From NCBI GenBank assembly GCA_028819565.1, contig JAPPLD010000012.1, positions 1 through 40,695 of the forward strand: a stretch of DNA of 40,695 nt, in the 5' to 3' direction. A program made the position numbers and the translations under genes. The DNA is from Gammaproteobacteria bacterium (GTDB lineage Bacteria; Pseudomonadota; Gammaproteobacteria; Poriferisulfidales; Poriferisulfidaceae). The notes under the pieces are model-generated. The model was not told the DNA's origin and did not search any database. It was given only the letters and a program-made list of their open reading frames with translations. The first letter of the stretch is position 1. Every line of letters begins with the position of its first letter. Positions 1 to 8,290 of this stretch are shown in pieces.

Positions 1-423
1 ATCGTCAAGGGCGCTTCCCACTTGCAGGGAGGGGGCGAACCATATATTTATCAAAGGGTTCGTCTCCCTGCACTTGTGGACGATGGTCATTGGCACGTTG
101 AGCCGATGCCGCAGCTGGGTAATGCTGCGCTGAACCTCAGCTTTCATGACTTCACCGACTGTGCCAGCAACCTACCTGTCCATGGTCTTCGGGTCAATGG
201 TCTCCTTTATGGCATTGACTATCGGCTGTTTGCCCTTGCGGATGGCTTTGCGGAAGAAGGGGCGTTCCAGCATCGGCGGGTTGTCGCCAGCGCCAAACTC
301 ATTCCAGGCCGAGATTGTCGTGGCTGGAGTTCCGTCATCATATTTGATATCCGCAAAGAACCGACAGCTACGCTCTTCGACTTGCTTTTCGTCTATTGGA
401 CAACCCGGAGAACTTATTGAGTT
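1..423 (-). pseudogene. Decayed phage tail-type (HK97 gp10-like/virion morphogenesis) gene fragment
   Basis: Read on the minus strand, this stretch gives a phage-like peptide containing DDGTPATTISAWNEFG and ERPFFRKAI. The order of an xDGTP-x-EFG motif followed by RPFFR is typical of small tail-completion or minor tail proteins of the HK97 gp10 type. The frame meets an in-frame TAG at about 172-174, directly after a DPKTMDR segment. It then continues as a degraded match to the usual C-terminus (VMKAEVQRSITQL, later KCRETNPLI, where intact members have KG-x-NPLIDTG). No convincing start codon is visible and the left edge of the window cuts the remnant. I infer a dead prophage gene. The family assignment rests on motif recognition only. 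Confidence 0.5.
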
Positions 424-455
424 TCTGTCCGTTCTTGCCGGGGAGAAAATGGGAT

Positions 456-785
456 CTAGACTCGGTCCTGTGCCTCTATTAGGTGGTAAACGAGATTTAA
501 GGTCGTCCTGAAGTCGCGTATTTCGTAGTCATCCGTTTCGACTGCTTTGTCAAACAGTCCCGGGAAAAGTGATTCGAACTTTCCGGGCAGAACCTCGATT
601 TTATAGGCTGGGTTCCATACGGAGAAGTATTTTCTGCATTGCTTTTCGGTACCGAAAATCTGTCCATGAGAACCGCATAACAACGCATGAGTGATCTGCT
701 TCCGCCTGCCGTTTACAGCCTTTGCTTGTGAAATCTGGTGGGGAGACAGTTTCACGAGAATAAGGGTCTGGCGCATAACTTCCAT
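456..785 (-). CDS. Conserved-looking hypothetical protein, 109 aa
   Basis: This is a small soluble, basic protein of unknown function. It has no signal peptide or membrane segment. The central part has a GSHGQIFGTEKQCRKYF stretch, and the C-terminal third is acidic (ETDDYEI). Two starts are possible: the first ATG, and a second ATG three codons later (MRQT...) that has a GGAAG just before it. It lies divergently from the parDE pair, and the phage remnant follows it in the same direction. It may therefore be part of the same old mobile segment, or an accessory gene carried with the toxin-antitoxin pair. I do not recognise a domain. Confidence 0.5.
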   Translation of the reverse strand: MEVMRQTLILVKLSPHQISQAKAVNGRRKQITHALLCGSHGQIFGTEKQCRKYFSVWNPAYKIEVLPGKFESLFPGLFDKAVETDDYEIRDFRTTLNLVYHLIEAQDRV

Positions 786-855
786 ATTAGCATCACTCTT
801 TTCAATAAACTTGCCTCAAATATGTCTTGGGCTCCGGAAGTCGGTGTGCAATAAT

Positions 856-871
856 AGTATAAATTCGTACT
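856..871. promoter_or_regulatory. Imperfect palindrome upstream of parDE, candidate operator
   Basis: The 16 bases AGTATAAATTCGTACT read nearly the same on both strands (AGTA...AATT...TACT arms). They lie about 20 bases before the parD start and overlap a TATAAA that could be a -10 element. ParD-type antitoxins usually bind such palindromes to repress their own operon. That role is inferred, and no good -35 box is visible. Confidence 0.3.
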
Positions 872-892
872 TTATCTCATAGGGGATTCCGC

Positions 893-1159
893 ATGTCAAT
901 GATCAAAAAAAGCATTACAGTAACGGACCAGCAGGAAAAATGGATACAGGCGCAGATCGCCAAAGGCCACTACGCCAGCGACAGCGAAATCTTTCGTGAC
1001 TTGATTCGTGAGCGGCAGGCCAGAGAGTCGGAGAATCTGGAGGTACAGGCAATACGGACCGCATTGATCGAGGCGGAGGAACAGGGCTTCAGCGACCAGA
1101 CGCCGGAACAGATCAAGGCAACCGTGATCAAGCAAAGGAAAGGGAGTGGGCAGTTATAG
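893..1159 (+). CDS. parD: ParD-family antitoxin
   Basis: The 88-residue protein has the ParD layout. An N-terminal ribbon-helix-helix DNA-binding part (KKSITVTDQQEKWIQAQI, then GHYASDSEIFRDLIRE) is followed by a charged, flexible C-terminal half that would wrap around the toxin. The start at 893 is chosen because AGGGGA lies seven bases upstream; a second ATG two codons later is possible. Its 3' end overlaps parE by 14 bases, the usual arrangement that couples translation of the toxin to the antitoxin. It should neutralise ParE and repress the operon, probably at the palindrome just upstream. Confidence 0.88.
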   Translation: MSMIKKSITVTDQQEKWIQAQIAKGHYASDSEIFRDLIRERQARESENLEVQAIRTALIEAEEQGFSDQTPEQIKATVIKQRKGSGQL

Positions 1160-1436
1160 GCTGAACAAAAAAGCCGGTCAGGACTTGGCCCGAATTCTTG
1201 ACTACGGCATTGATCGATTTGGTCTTGAACAGGCTTTGGCCTACTATGACACATTGCAAAGCCGCTTTGATGAAATAGCGGAAGATCCTCTCCGTCACCC
1301 CGCCGTCGATCATGTCCGAAAAGGTTACCGGCGAAGTGTCTGTGGCTCCCATTCGATCTATTACCGGGTGGATGGTCAGACTGTCGAAATCATGCGGCTC
1401 CTCAATCGCGAAGATATTCGCAAGGTTCTAGCCTGA
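1146..1436 (+). CDS. parE: ParE-family toxin (RelE/ParE superfamily)
   Basis: This 96-residue protein matches ParE toxins in length and pattern: an N-terminal helix pair (YRLNKKAGQDLARILDYGIDRFG), a middle EIAEDPLRHPAVDHVRKGYRR segment, and the C-terminal strands HSIYYRVDGQTVEIMRLLNRED. Characterised ParE toxins poison DNA gyrase; that activity is assumed from the family. The start is GTG at 1146, with AGGAAAGGGA upstream, inside the end of parD. Nothing in the sequence suggests inactivation, so the pair is probably functional. Confidence 0.88.
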   Translation: MGSYRLNKKAGQDLARILDYGIDRFGLEQALAYYDTLQSRFDEIAEDPLRHPAVDHVRKGYRRSVCGSHSIYYRVDGQTVEIMRLLNREDIRKVLA

Positions 1437-1655
1437 GCCATCCACGCTCTTTTCCCTTTATCCGGTGCCGGAGCCGCAGCCATCGTATGTCATTTCATAG
1501 GGAGACTCCCGGACCCATCTCGTCTGGAAGCGGCAGAAAGCCACTGATGGCTTGGACACTCTTACAGCTGGCATTCTGCATGCCGTGCACGTGTGTACGT
1601 ATGTGTGCTGGAGACTATGGCGATTAGTTGGCAACCTTCCGAGTAAAATGGAGGA

Positions 1656-2042
1656 ATGCAGCAAATCGTTCTCGATTTTGTATCATCAATAACTGGGGCT
1701 GGATTCACTCTGGGCTTTGCGCTCGGATTCCTGACCATGTGGTCCCTGAAGTTAATAAAGCGATTGCTCTTGTGCAAAGAGGTCGACAGGGCTTATCACA
1801 TGTTTAGGATGGTCTGCGAGCCGGAAATCGTGAACCCGGACAATCCTGGAAACCAAGATTACATGAGGTCCCAAGCCAGAGATATGGCTAACGCCCTTCT
1901 GGACAGATTGCGAAGTGCTGGGTTCCACCCGCCTGATCAATGTACCCGCAACGAGAAATCCCTTTCGGAATGGTTCGAGTTTCTAGGAAAAGCGAGGATG
2001 GAATTGGTCACTTGGTTTTACAAGAGCAAGGTTGATCATTGA
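1656..2042 (+). CDS. Hypothetical protein with N-terminal membrane segment, 128 aa
   Basis: The N-terminus (residues about 3-35) is strongly hydrophobic (SITGAGFTLGFALGFLTMW) and followed by basic residues (KLIKRLLLCK), so it is probably a single-pass inner-membrane anchor with a cytoplasmic domain. The rest is helical and charged with no recognised motif. GAGG lies directly before the ATG, which is closer than usual, so the exact start is uncertain. The last codons and the stop lie inside one copy of a 41-bp direct repeat whose other copy lies past the next gene. The function is unknown. The roughly 220 bases before it (1437-1655) hold nothing I can call. Confidence 0.5.
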   Translation: MQQIVLDFVSSITGAGFTLGFALGFLTMWSLKLIKRLLLCKEVDRAYHMFRMVCEPEIVNPDNPGNQDYMRSQARDMANALLDRLRSAGFHPPDQCTRNEKSLSEWFEFLGKARMELVTWFYKSKVDH

Positions 2043-2056
2043 GATTTAATAACACT
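2016..2056. repeat. 41-bp direct repeat, copy 1
   Basis: TTTTACAAG-x-GCAAGG-x-TGAT-x-ATTGAGATTTAATAACACT is found here and again at 2652-2692, with three mismatches between copies. This copy encodes the last residues and stop codon of the upstream gene. The two copies are 636 bases apart and bracket the 179-aa gene. Confidence 0.85.
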
Positions 2057-2072
2057 ATTAACGAGACTGGAA

Positions 2073-2612
2073 ATGAAGAAATCAACCATGCTGGGCTTGG
2101 CGATCTTGTTCTTCGCGATGGTGGCAGTCGGCACTTCGCACCTGTGGAAACCGCTACCAAAAAATCCCGCGACAGGGATGCCCCAAACAGCAGCAGAGGA
2201 ACGATGGGAAAGAATCGTAGAGGGAGCGAAGCGCGAGCGCGAGCGAATGGCCGAGCTACAGGCACAAGTCAAGAAAAAGTCACCGGCCGAGCTGAGCAAG
2301 CTACGAGCCAAAGCGAAAGCCGAACAGCATCCTTGCCTCCCGCTCAATCCTGAATCACGCCGCGTTTTCGAGGATAAATGGTGGGATGGTTTTTCGAGCA
2401 GATATGCCAAAGACGATCCGGAGTGCCTAACCCGGATACAGATCGCGTTTCGGATGCGGAACCTGATTAAGTCGGCGGGCTATCGGTGCGACACCATTAC
2501 CACGATCATTCCTTTCGTCATTGATCGCGGCTTTAACGTTTATTGCATGGGTCATCGCTATTCCTACGAAGTCGAAGATAAAGGTGGGCGTTGGCATGTG
2601 GAAGTGGATTGA
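2073..2612 (+). CDS. Hypothetical membrane-anchored or exported protein, 179 aa
   Basis: The N-terminus is a typical signal or anchor sequence: KK, a hydrophobic run LGLAILFFAMVAVG at residues about 7-21, then a polar region. It is followed by a charged coiled-coil-like stretch (EERWERIVEGAKRERERMAELQAQVKKKS, residues about 42-70). The C-terminal half contains CLTRIQIAFRMRNLIKSAGYRCDTI and ends in an acidic beta-rich segment (YSYEVEDKGGRWHVEVD). Four cysteines lie in the second half. It is likely periplasmic and anchored in the inner membrane. I do not recognise the family. The gene lies between the two copies of the 41-bp repeat, suggesting it was gained or duplicated as a unit. Confidence 0.6.
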   Translation: MKKSTMLGLAILFFAMVAVGTSHLWKPLPKNPATGMPQTAAEERWERIVEGAKRERERMAELQAQVKKKSPAELSKLRAKAKAEQHPCLPLNPESRRVFEDKWWDGFSSRYAKDDPECLTRIQIAFRMRNLIKSAGYRCDTITTIIPFVIDRGFNVYCMGHRYSYEVEDKGGRWHVEVD

Positions 2613-2651
2613 AGGAGTAGTCTGCCCATCTTGAGTACCCCCGCCGCTTGA

Positions 2652-2692
2652 TTTTACAAGCGCAAGGCTGATTATTGAGATTTAATAACACT
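2652..2692. repeat. 41-bp direct repeat, copy 2
   Basis: This is the second copy of the repeat at 2016-2056, differing at three positions. Here it is noncoding. It contains a small inverted repeat, TTATT-gagattt-AATAA, which is imperfect in copy 1. Confidence 0.85.
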
Positions 2693-2716
2693 CTGTCAAT
2701 TAATCGCTAGCGTTCC

Positions 2717-2747
2717 TTGTGCGCCTATTTTCCCGACCATGTACAAT
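2717..2747 (+). promoter_or_regulatory. Candidate promoter for rpsU
   Basis: TTGTGC (2717-2722) and TACAAT (2742-2747) resemble sigma-70 -35 and -10 boxes. The 19-base spacing is longer than ideal. They end about 35 bases before the rpsU start. Confidence 0.35.
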
Positions 2748-2781
2748 ACGCAATCCATTTTCAGCCATTCGACGAACAAGT

Positions 2782-2991
2782 ATGCCTGGAATCCGAGTCA
2801 AGGAAGACGAGCCATTTGACGTCGCGATCCGTCGTTTTCGGCGTGCCTGCGAACGGTCAGGAGTGCTCTCAGAAGCTCGTCGCCGCGAATACTACGAGAA
2901 ACCGACCGAGGTGCGCAAGCGCAAGGCTGCAGCGGCGATCAAGCGCAATGCCAAGCGTTTGTCCAAGCAATCGCGACCGCGTTACCGTTGA
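2782..2991 (+). CDS. rpsU: 30S ribosomal protein S21 (bS21)
   Basis: The 69-residue, very basic product matches bS21 along its length: an N-terminal [21 protein letters not shown], then [22 protein letters not shown] and a lysine/arginine-rich tail. bS21 sits at the platform of the small ribosomal subunit near the anti-Shine-Dalgarno end of 16S rRNA and helps translation start. I chose the ATG at 2782 because homology begins there; the frame stays open for 21 codons upstream, but that part does not resemble S21. No clear Shine-Dalgarno is visible. The gene usually neighbours tsaD and dnaG; here it precedes gltD by about 55 bases. Confidence 0.95.
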   Translation: MPGIRVKEDEPFDVAIRRFRRACERSGVLSEARRREYYEKPTEVRKRKAAAAIKRNAKRLSKQSRPRYR

Positions 2992-4452
<1,461 letters not shown>

Positions 4453-4506
4453 CCGTCAAAAACTTGCTCCACGCTATAATTCTGCCGCAACTGATGTGGG
4501 AACAAA

Positions 4507-4650
4507 ATGTTTGAGAACATATCGGATTGGATCGCCCAGCTTGCTGGAAGAACAGGTGTTGAAAACGCGTTGACCCCGACCATCAAGTTGACGCCCATCT
4601 CGCTAGTGGTTTTTGCACATATCACTGGGCCAAAAAGGGAATGTATATGA
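4507..4650 (+). CDS. Possible small ORF, 47 aa, coupled to the DUF262 gene
   Basis: A short ORF begins MFENISDWIAQLAGRTGVEN with TGGGA a few bases upstream, and ends in an ATGA overlap with the start of the following DUF262 gene. A perfect TATAAT lies at 4475-4480, about 27 bases before the start, with no good -35. The overlap suggests translational coupling. It may be a real leader or partner peptide, or the truncated start of an older gene. No family is recognised. It lies outside the gltD and hemE backbone and probably arrived with its neighbour. Confidence 0.4.
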   Translation: MFENISDWIAQLAGRTGVENALTPTIKLTPISLVVFAHITGPKRECI

Positions 4651-6464
4651 GCGCATTTGATAGCACAAAGACTCCGCTCCCTGACATTATTAAGGAAATT
4701 ACTGACGGCAAATTACAGTTGCCAGATTTCCAGCGTGGCTGGATTTGGGATGATGACCATATTCGCGCACTGTTGGTAAGCATTGCGCGCTCATTCCCTG
4801 TTGGTGCTGTCATGCTGTTGGAAACCGGTGGAGATATTCGGTTCCAGGTTCGTCCTGTTGAAGGAGTCATGTTTGATGGTGTGTCTCCTACACCAGACCG
4901 CCTGATTTTGGATGGACAACAGCGCTTGACGTCTTTAACTCAGGTGTTGGTGTTGTCGCAACAAAAACCAGTCCAGACGAAAAATGATAAAGGGCGACCA
5001 ATTAAACGCTACTATTACTTTGATATTGAAGAAGCACTACAGGATGACAGATTGGAAGAATCTCTCATTGCAACAGATGAAAATCGCCAGATTAAAGGTA
5101 ATTTCGGACGTGAAATAGTAATGGACCTATCCACTCCTGAAAAAGAATGTGAGGCTTTCTTTTTTCCCTGTAGTCAAATCATTAATTCGGATGAATGGGA
5201 GGAAAGCCTGCAGAAATTTTCGCCGGACAAGTTCGGTCGTTATATGCAATTTCGGAAAAAGACATTGAATGCTTTTCGAAATTACCAGTTGCCAGTAATC
5301 GAGCTTGGAAAGACTACGGGCAAAGAAGCTGTTTGTTTGGTATTCGAAAAAGTGAATACAGGCGGTGTGCCACTGTCAGTATTTGAGCTTGTAACCGCTA
5401 CTTTTGCGGCAGATGGTTTTAATTTACGTGATGATTGGTATGGCAATGCGCAGCGCGACCAGGAGGGGCGATCAGAATGCCTCAAAAGAGAACCAATTTT
5501 AGAGACTATTGAACCGACAGATTTTTTACAAGCGGTCAGCCTTTTGCACACGCATAAACGACGACAAGACGATGTTGATGCTGGCAAAACTGGCAAATCT
5601 GTTTCAGCTGTTAGCGCTAAACGTGGTGCCGTGCTATCACTGCCTCTAGCCGAGTATGAACGATGGGCACCAGAGGTTGAAGAAGGATTCTTACTTACGG
5701 CAAAATTTCTTCGGAGAGAATGTTTCTACAAGTCTAGAGATTTGCCATATCGGACTCAAATAATTGCGCTTGCCGCCTTGTTAACAAAGCTGAAAGAACG
5801 CTGGCTAGAACGGAAAATCTCTGACTACTTAGTACGGTGGTTTTGGTGTGGAGTACTTGGAGAACTCTATGGTGGTTCATCCGAAACAAGAATCGCGAAT
5901 GATTTTGAAGAAGTGTTGCCGTGGGTTCTATCTAATCACGACGATGGGGGCTCTGACAACAACTTGCCCCGGACAGTTTCAGAAGCATCATTCCAAGCTA
6001 ACCGCCTTGATACGCTACGTTCACGTGTGAGTGCTGCATATAAAGGATTGAGTATTCTGGTCTTGCGCGCAGGAGCTCAAGATTTCTTTTGGAAGGAGAC
6101 AGTTCAGAAACTAGATATGGAAGAGGTTGGGTTAGATATCCATCATATTTTCCCTCAAGTCTGGTGCAAGTCCAAAGGGATAACAAAACAAAAATATGAT
6201 TCGATTATCAATAAAACCCCAATTTCATACAAAGCAAATCGCATAATAGGAGGCTCAGCACCTTCTGATTATTTCAAAGTGTTGCAACAAAAAACTGGCT
6301 TGAGTGAAGATGAAATGGTAAGAATCATTGAGTCGCATAAGATTGATTCTGAAGCACTTCGGCGAGATGATTTCGATGGCTTTTACAAAAGGCGTCGACA
6401 AAGCCTACTGTCAATAGTAGAGAATGCGATGGCAAAAAAAGTACAACATGACAGCGAGGACTAA
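4647..6464 (+). CDS. DUF262/HNH (GmrSD-like) putative type IV restriction protein
   Basis: The 605-residue product starts with a ParB/GmrS-like DUF262 domain: LQLPDFQRGWIWDDDHIR at about 24-40, then LILDGQQRLTSL with the DGQQR motif at 89-93. The C-terminus carries an HNH-like nuclease module with DIHHIFPQ at about 498-504 and an asparagine about 30 residues later (YKANRIIGG). In characterised GmrSD proteins, the DUF262 domain hydrolyses nucleotides and the HNH part cuts modified, often glucosylated, phage DNA. Here one chain holds both. The start at 4647 is chosen because AGGGA lies eight bases upstream; ATG 4641 is also in frame. The gene is visibly more AT-rich than gltD and hemE on either side, suggesting transfer. 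Confidence 0.85.
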   Translation: MSAFDSTKTPLPDIIKEITDGKLQLPDFQRGWIWDDDHIRALLVSIARSFPVGAVMLLETGGDIRFQVRPVEGVMFDGVSPTPDRLILDGQQRLTSLTQVLVLSQQKPVQTKNDKGRPIKRYYYFDIEEALQDDRLEESLIATDENRQIKGNFGREIVMDLSTPEKECEAFFFPCSQIINSDEWEESLQKFSPDKFGRYMQFRKKTLNAFRNYQLPVIELGKTTGKEAVCLVFEKVNTGGVPLSVFELVTATFAADGFNLRDDWYGNAQRDQEGRSECLKREPILETIEPTDFLQAVSLLHTHKRRQDDVDAGKTGKSVSAVSAKRGAVLSLPLAEYERWAPEVEEGFLLTAKFLRRECFYKSRDLPYRTQIIALAALLTKLKERWLERKISDYLVRWFWCGVLGELYGGSSETRIANDFEEVLPWVLSNHDDGGSDNNLPRTVSEASFQANRLDTLRSRVSAAYKGLSILVLRAGAQDFFWKETVQKLDMEEVGLDIHHIFPQVWCKSKGITKQKYDSIINKTPISYKANRIIGGSAPSDYFKVLQQKTGLSEDEMVRIIESHKIDSEALRRDDFDGFYKRRRQSLLSIVENAMAKKVQHDSED

Positions 6465-6598
6465 CCTTCACCCCTACTACTTTTCAAACCCAGATGTCGG
6501 AACATTACTCCACTTCACGCAACAGTAGCCACGTCCTGATTTAATGGAAGGAGCCAATTTTTGTTTCCTCTTGGTTAGAAATCATCCCTAAGACTCCG

Positions 6599-7645
6599 AT
6601 GGCGGTTCCGGAAAACGATCGATTCCTTCGCGCCCTGCGGCGGCAGCCGACCGACCGCACGCCTGTCTGGATCATGCGTCAGGCGGGGCGCTACCTTCCG
6701 GAATATCGGGAATTGCGCGAGCGCGCCGGAAGTTTCCTCAATTTGTGCCGGACGCCGGACTATGCCTGCGAAGCCGCGTTGCAGCCGATGCGCCGTTATC
6801 CGCTGGATGCGGCGATCGTGTTCTCCGACATCCTGACCATTCCGGACGCAATGGGGTTGGGGCTCGAGTTTTCCGAGGGGACCGGACCGCATTTCGAACG
6901 TCCGGTCCGCAGTGCGGCCGATATCAGGGCGTTGGGGGTTCCAGATCCGCACCAGGAACTCCGCTATGTCAGCGAAGCTGTTTCCTTGTTGTCCCGGGAG
7001 ATCGGAGAGCAGGTCCCGATAATCGGTTTTGCCGGCAGCCCTTGGACGTTGGCAACCTACATGATCGAGGGCCGCAGCCGCAGCGGGTTCGCGCATGTCG
7101 CCGAACTGCTTCGATCCGAACCGGATCAGCTTGAGCACCTGCTTGCGATTCTGGCGGAATCCGTAGCCCTTTACTTGGAAGCGCAAATCGAGGCTGGCGC
7201 CAGCGTGGTCATGATTTTCGACAGTTGGGGGGGCATCCTGGAAGGCGAGGACTATGTCCGTTTCTCGCTCCAGCCGGTCGAGCGCATCATGGAGAAACTG
7301 GGGCCGGTTGTGCCGCGCATCCTGTTCGCCCGTGGAGGTGGCGGGCAACTGACCGAAGTCAGCAAGACCGGTTGCGAGGCGATTGGCCTGGATGAGACCG
7401 TGAATTTGCGCGTCGCACGTGAGGAAGTGGGGCAAGTCTGCGCCTTGCAGGGCAATTTGGATCCGGCCATGTTGCGCGAGGATGTAGAGGATCTGCGTGC
7501 TGCCGCACGTGCGCTACTGGAAGATTATGGTCCTTACCCGGGCCATGTGTTCAACCTCGGGCACGGCATCACGCCGGATATCGACCCGGGCCGGCTGGCC
7601 TGCCTGATCGACGAAGTGCACCAGTTCGGGGCTGCCTCCAACTAG
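6599..7645 (+). CDS. hemE: Uroporphyrinogen decarboxylase
   Basis: HemE removes four acetate carboxyls from uroporphyrinogen III to give coproporphyrinogen III in heme synthesis. The signature PVWIMRQAGRYLPEYRE lies at residues about 22-38, and the conserved aspartate is in FSDILTIPDAMG. GFAGSPWTLATYMIEG and the C-terminal FNLGHGI also match the family. The length of 348 aa is typical. The ribosome-binding site is weak. The gene follows gltD in many gammaproteobacteria; here a DUF262 gene separates them. It converges on a Cache-domain gene with a 35-base GC-rich gap that contains a CCGGGCCCGG palindrome. Confidence 0.97.
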   Translation: MAVPENDRFLRALRRQPTDRTPVWIMRQAGRYLPEYRELRERAGSFLNLCRTPDYACEAALQPMRRYPLDAAIVFSDILTIPDAMGLGLEFSEGTGPHFERPVRSAADIRALGVPDPHQELRYVSEAVSLLSREIGEQVPIIGFAGSPWTLATYMIEGRSRSGFAHVAELLRSEPDQLEHLLAILAESVALYLEAQIEAGASVVMIFDSWGGILEGEDYVRFSLQPVERIMEKLGPVVPRILFARGGGGQLTEVSKTGCEAIGLDETVNLRVAREEVGQVCALQGNLDPAMLREDVEDLRAAARALLEDYGPYPGHVFNLGHGITPDIDPGRLACLIDEVHQFGAASN

Positions 7646-7680
7646 ACCCTGGCCGGGCCCGGGGCTCCGTCCCGGTTCTT

Positions 7681-8208
7681 CTATTCCTCTTCGAGGTAGA
7701 TGCCGACGCCAACGACATGGTCGTCGCGCATCACGACCCAACTGGATTTGGTGCCGACCTCTTTCGTAGCCGGGTGCGGCCAGCGGTAGTCGAACCAGCT
7801 CCCGTCGGGGTTCTCGGCGGCTGCCGCGGCCATTCGCGCAAGGAAGGCATTGCCGTCGGCGTCCCTTCCGGTCTCGTCGGTTATCCCCACCCAGTCGGGA
7901 TCGATCGGGTGAGCCACGATGGTTCCGGCGTTGTCCAGAACGAAAACGTAAAATTGACCCTGATGGAATTCAGGGGCGGCCGCATTGACTTTCTCGATCA
8001 AGGCGGCTGTGCCGTGTTCGTCCAGATACTCCAGAGCCCTGGCCACCATTGCCTTGGCTGCTGTTGCGTCCGCGCTTTCAGTCTGGCTTTGGGCATCCGG
8101 GAGTTCGGGCGAGGTCGTCTCAGGAAAAGAGCCGGGCTTCATGGCGACAGCGATGAGGATGAGGCCGAGCGCGCCAGCGGCGATCAGCAGGATCAGGTTG
8201 CGGTTCAT
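7681..8208 (-). CDS. Single-Cache-domain membrane-anchored or exported protein
   Basis: The product is 175 aa. An N-terminal hydrophobic helix (LILLIAAGALGLILIAVAM, residues about 5-23) would act as a signal or anchor. The periplasmic part resembles single Cache domains (sCache_2 type): AREL-like ALEYLDEHGTAALIEKVN, then FYVFVLDNAGTIVAHP, VGITDETGRDADGNAFL, and the end WVVMRDDHVVGVGIY. Cache domains bind small ligands in chemoreceptors and sensor kinases. No signalling domain is attached here, so it may be a stand-alone binding protein. The ligand is unknown. It follows mrcA on the same strand after 80 bases. Confidence 0.85.
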   Translation of the reverse strand: MNRNLILLIAAGALGLILIAVAMKPGSFPETTSPELPDAQSQTESADATAAKAMVARALEYLDEHGTAALIEKVNAAAPEFHQGQFYVFVLDNAGTIVAHPIDPDWVGITDETGRDADGNAFLARMAAAAAENPDGSWFDYRWPHPATKEVGTKSSWVVMRDDHVVGVGIYLEEE

Positions 8209-8290
8209 GGGGAGTCTCCACGGAAAGAATCTTGGGTTTGCCGCGAGCGCGGCAGGCGACCTATGAATTGTACAGGGTCTCCGACCGGCA

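Noticed and set aside
22-511. Two overlapping plus-strand ORFs near the left edge
   Set aside because: Their proteins resemble nothing, whereas the minus strand of the same bases gives a recognisable, though broken, phage protein.
2719-2781. Longer N-terminus for rpsU
   Set aside because: S21 homology begins at 2782, and the added residues would overlap the likely -10 box.
7646-7680. Rho-independent terminator between hemE and the Cache gene
   Set aside because: A GC-rich palindrome is present, but no run of T follows on either strand.
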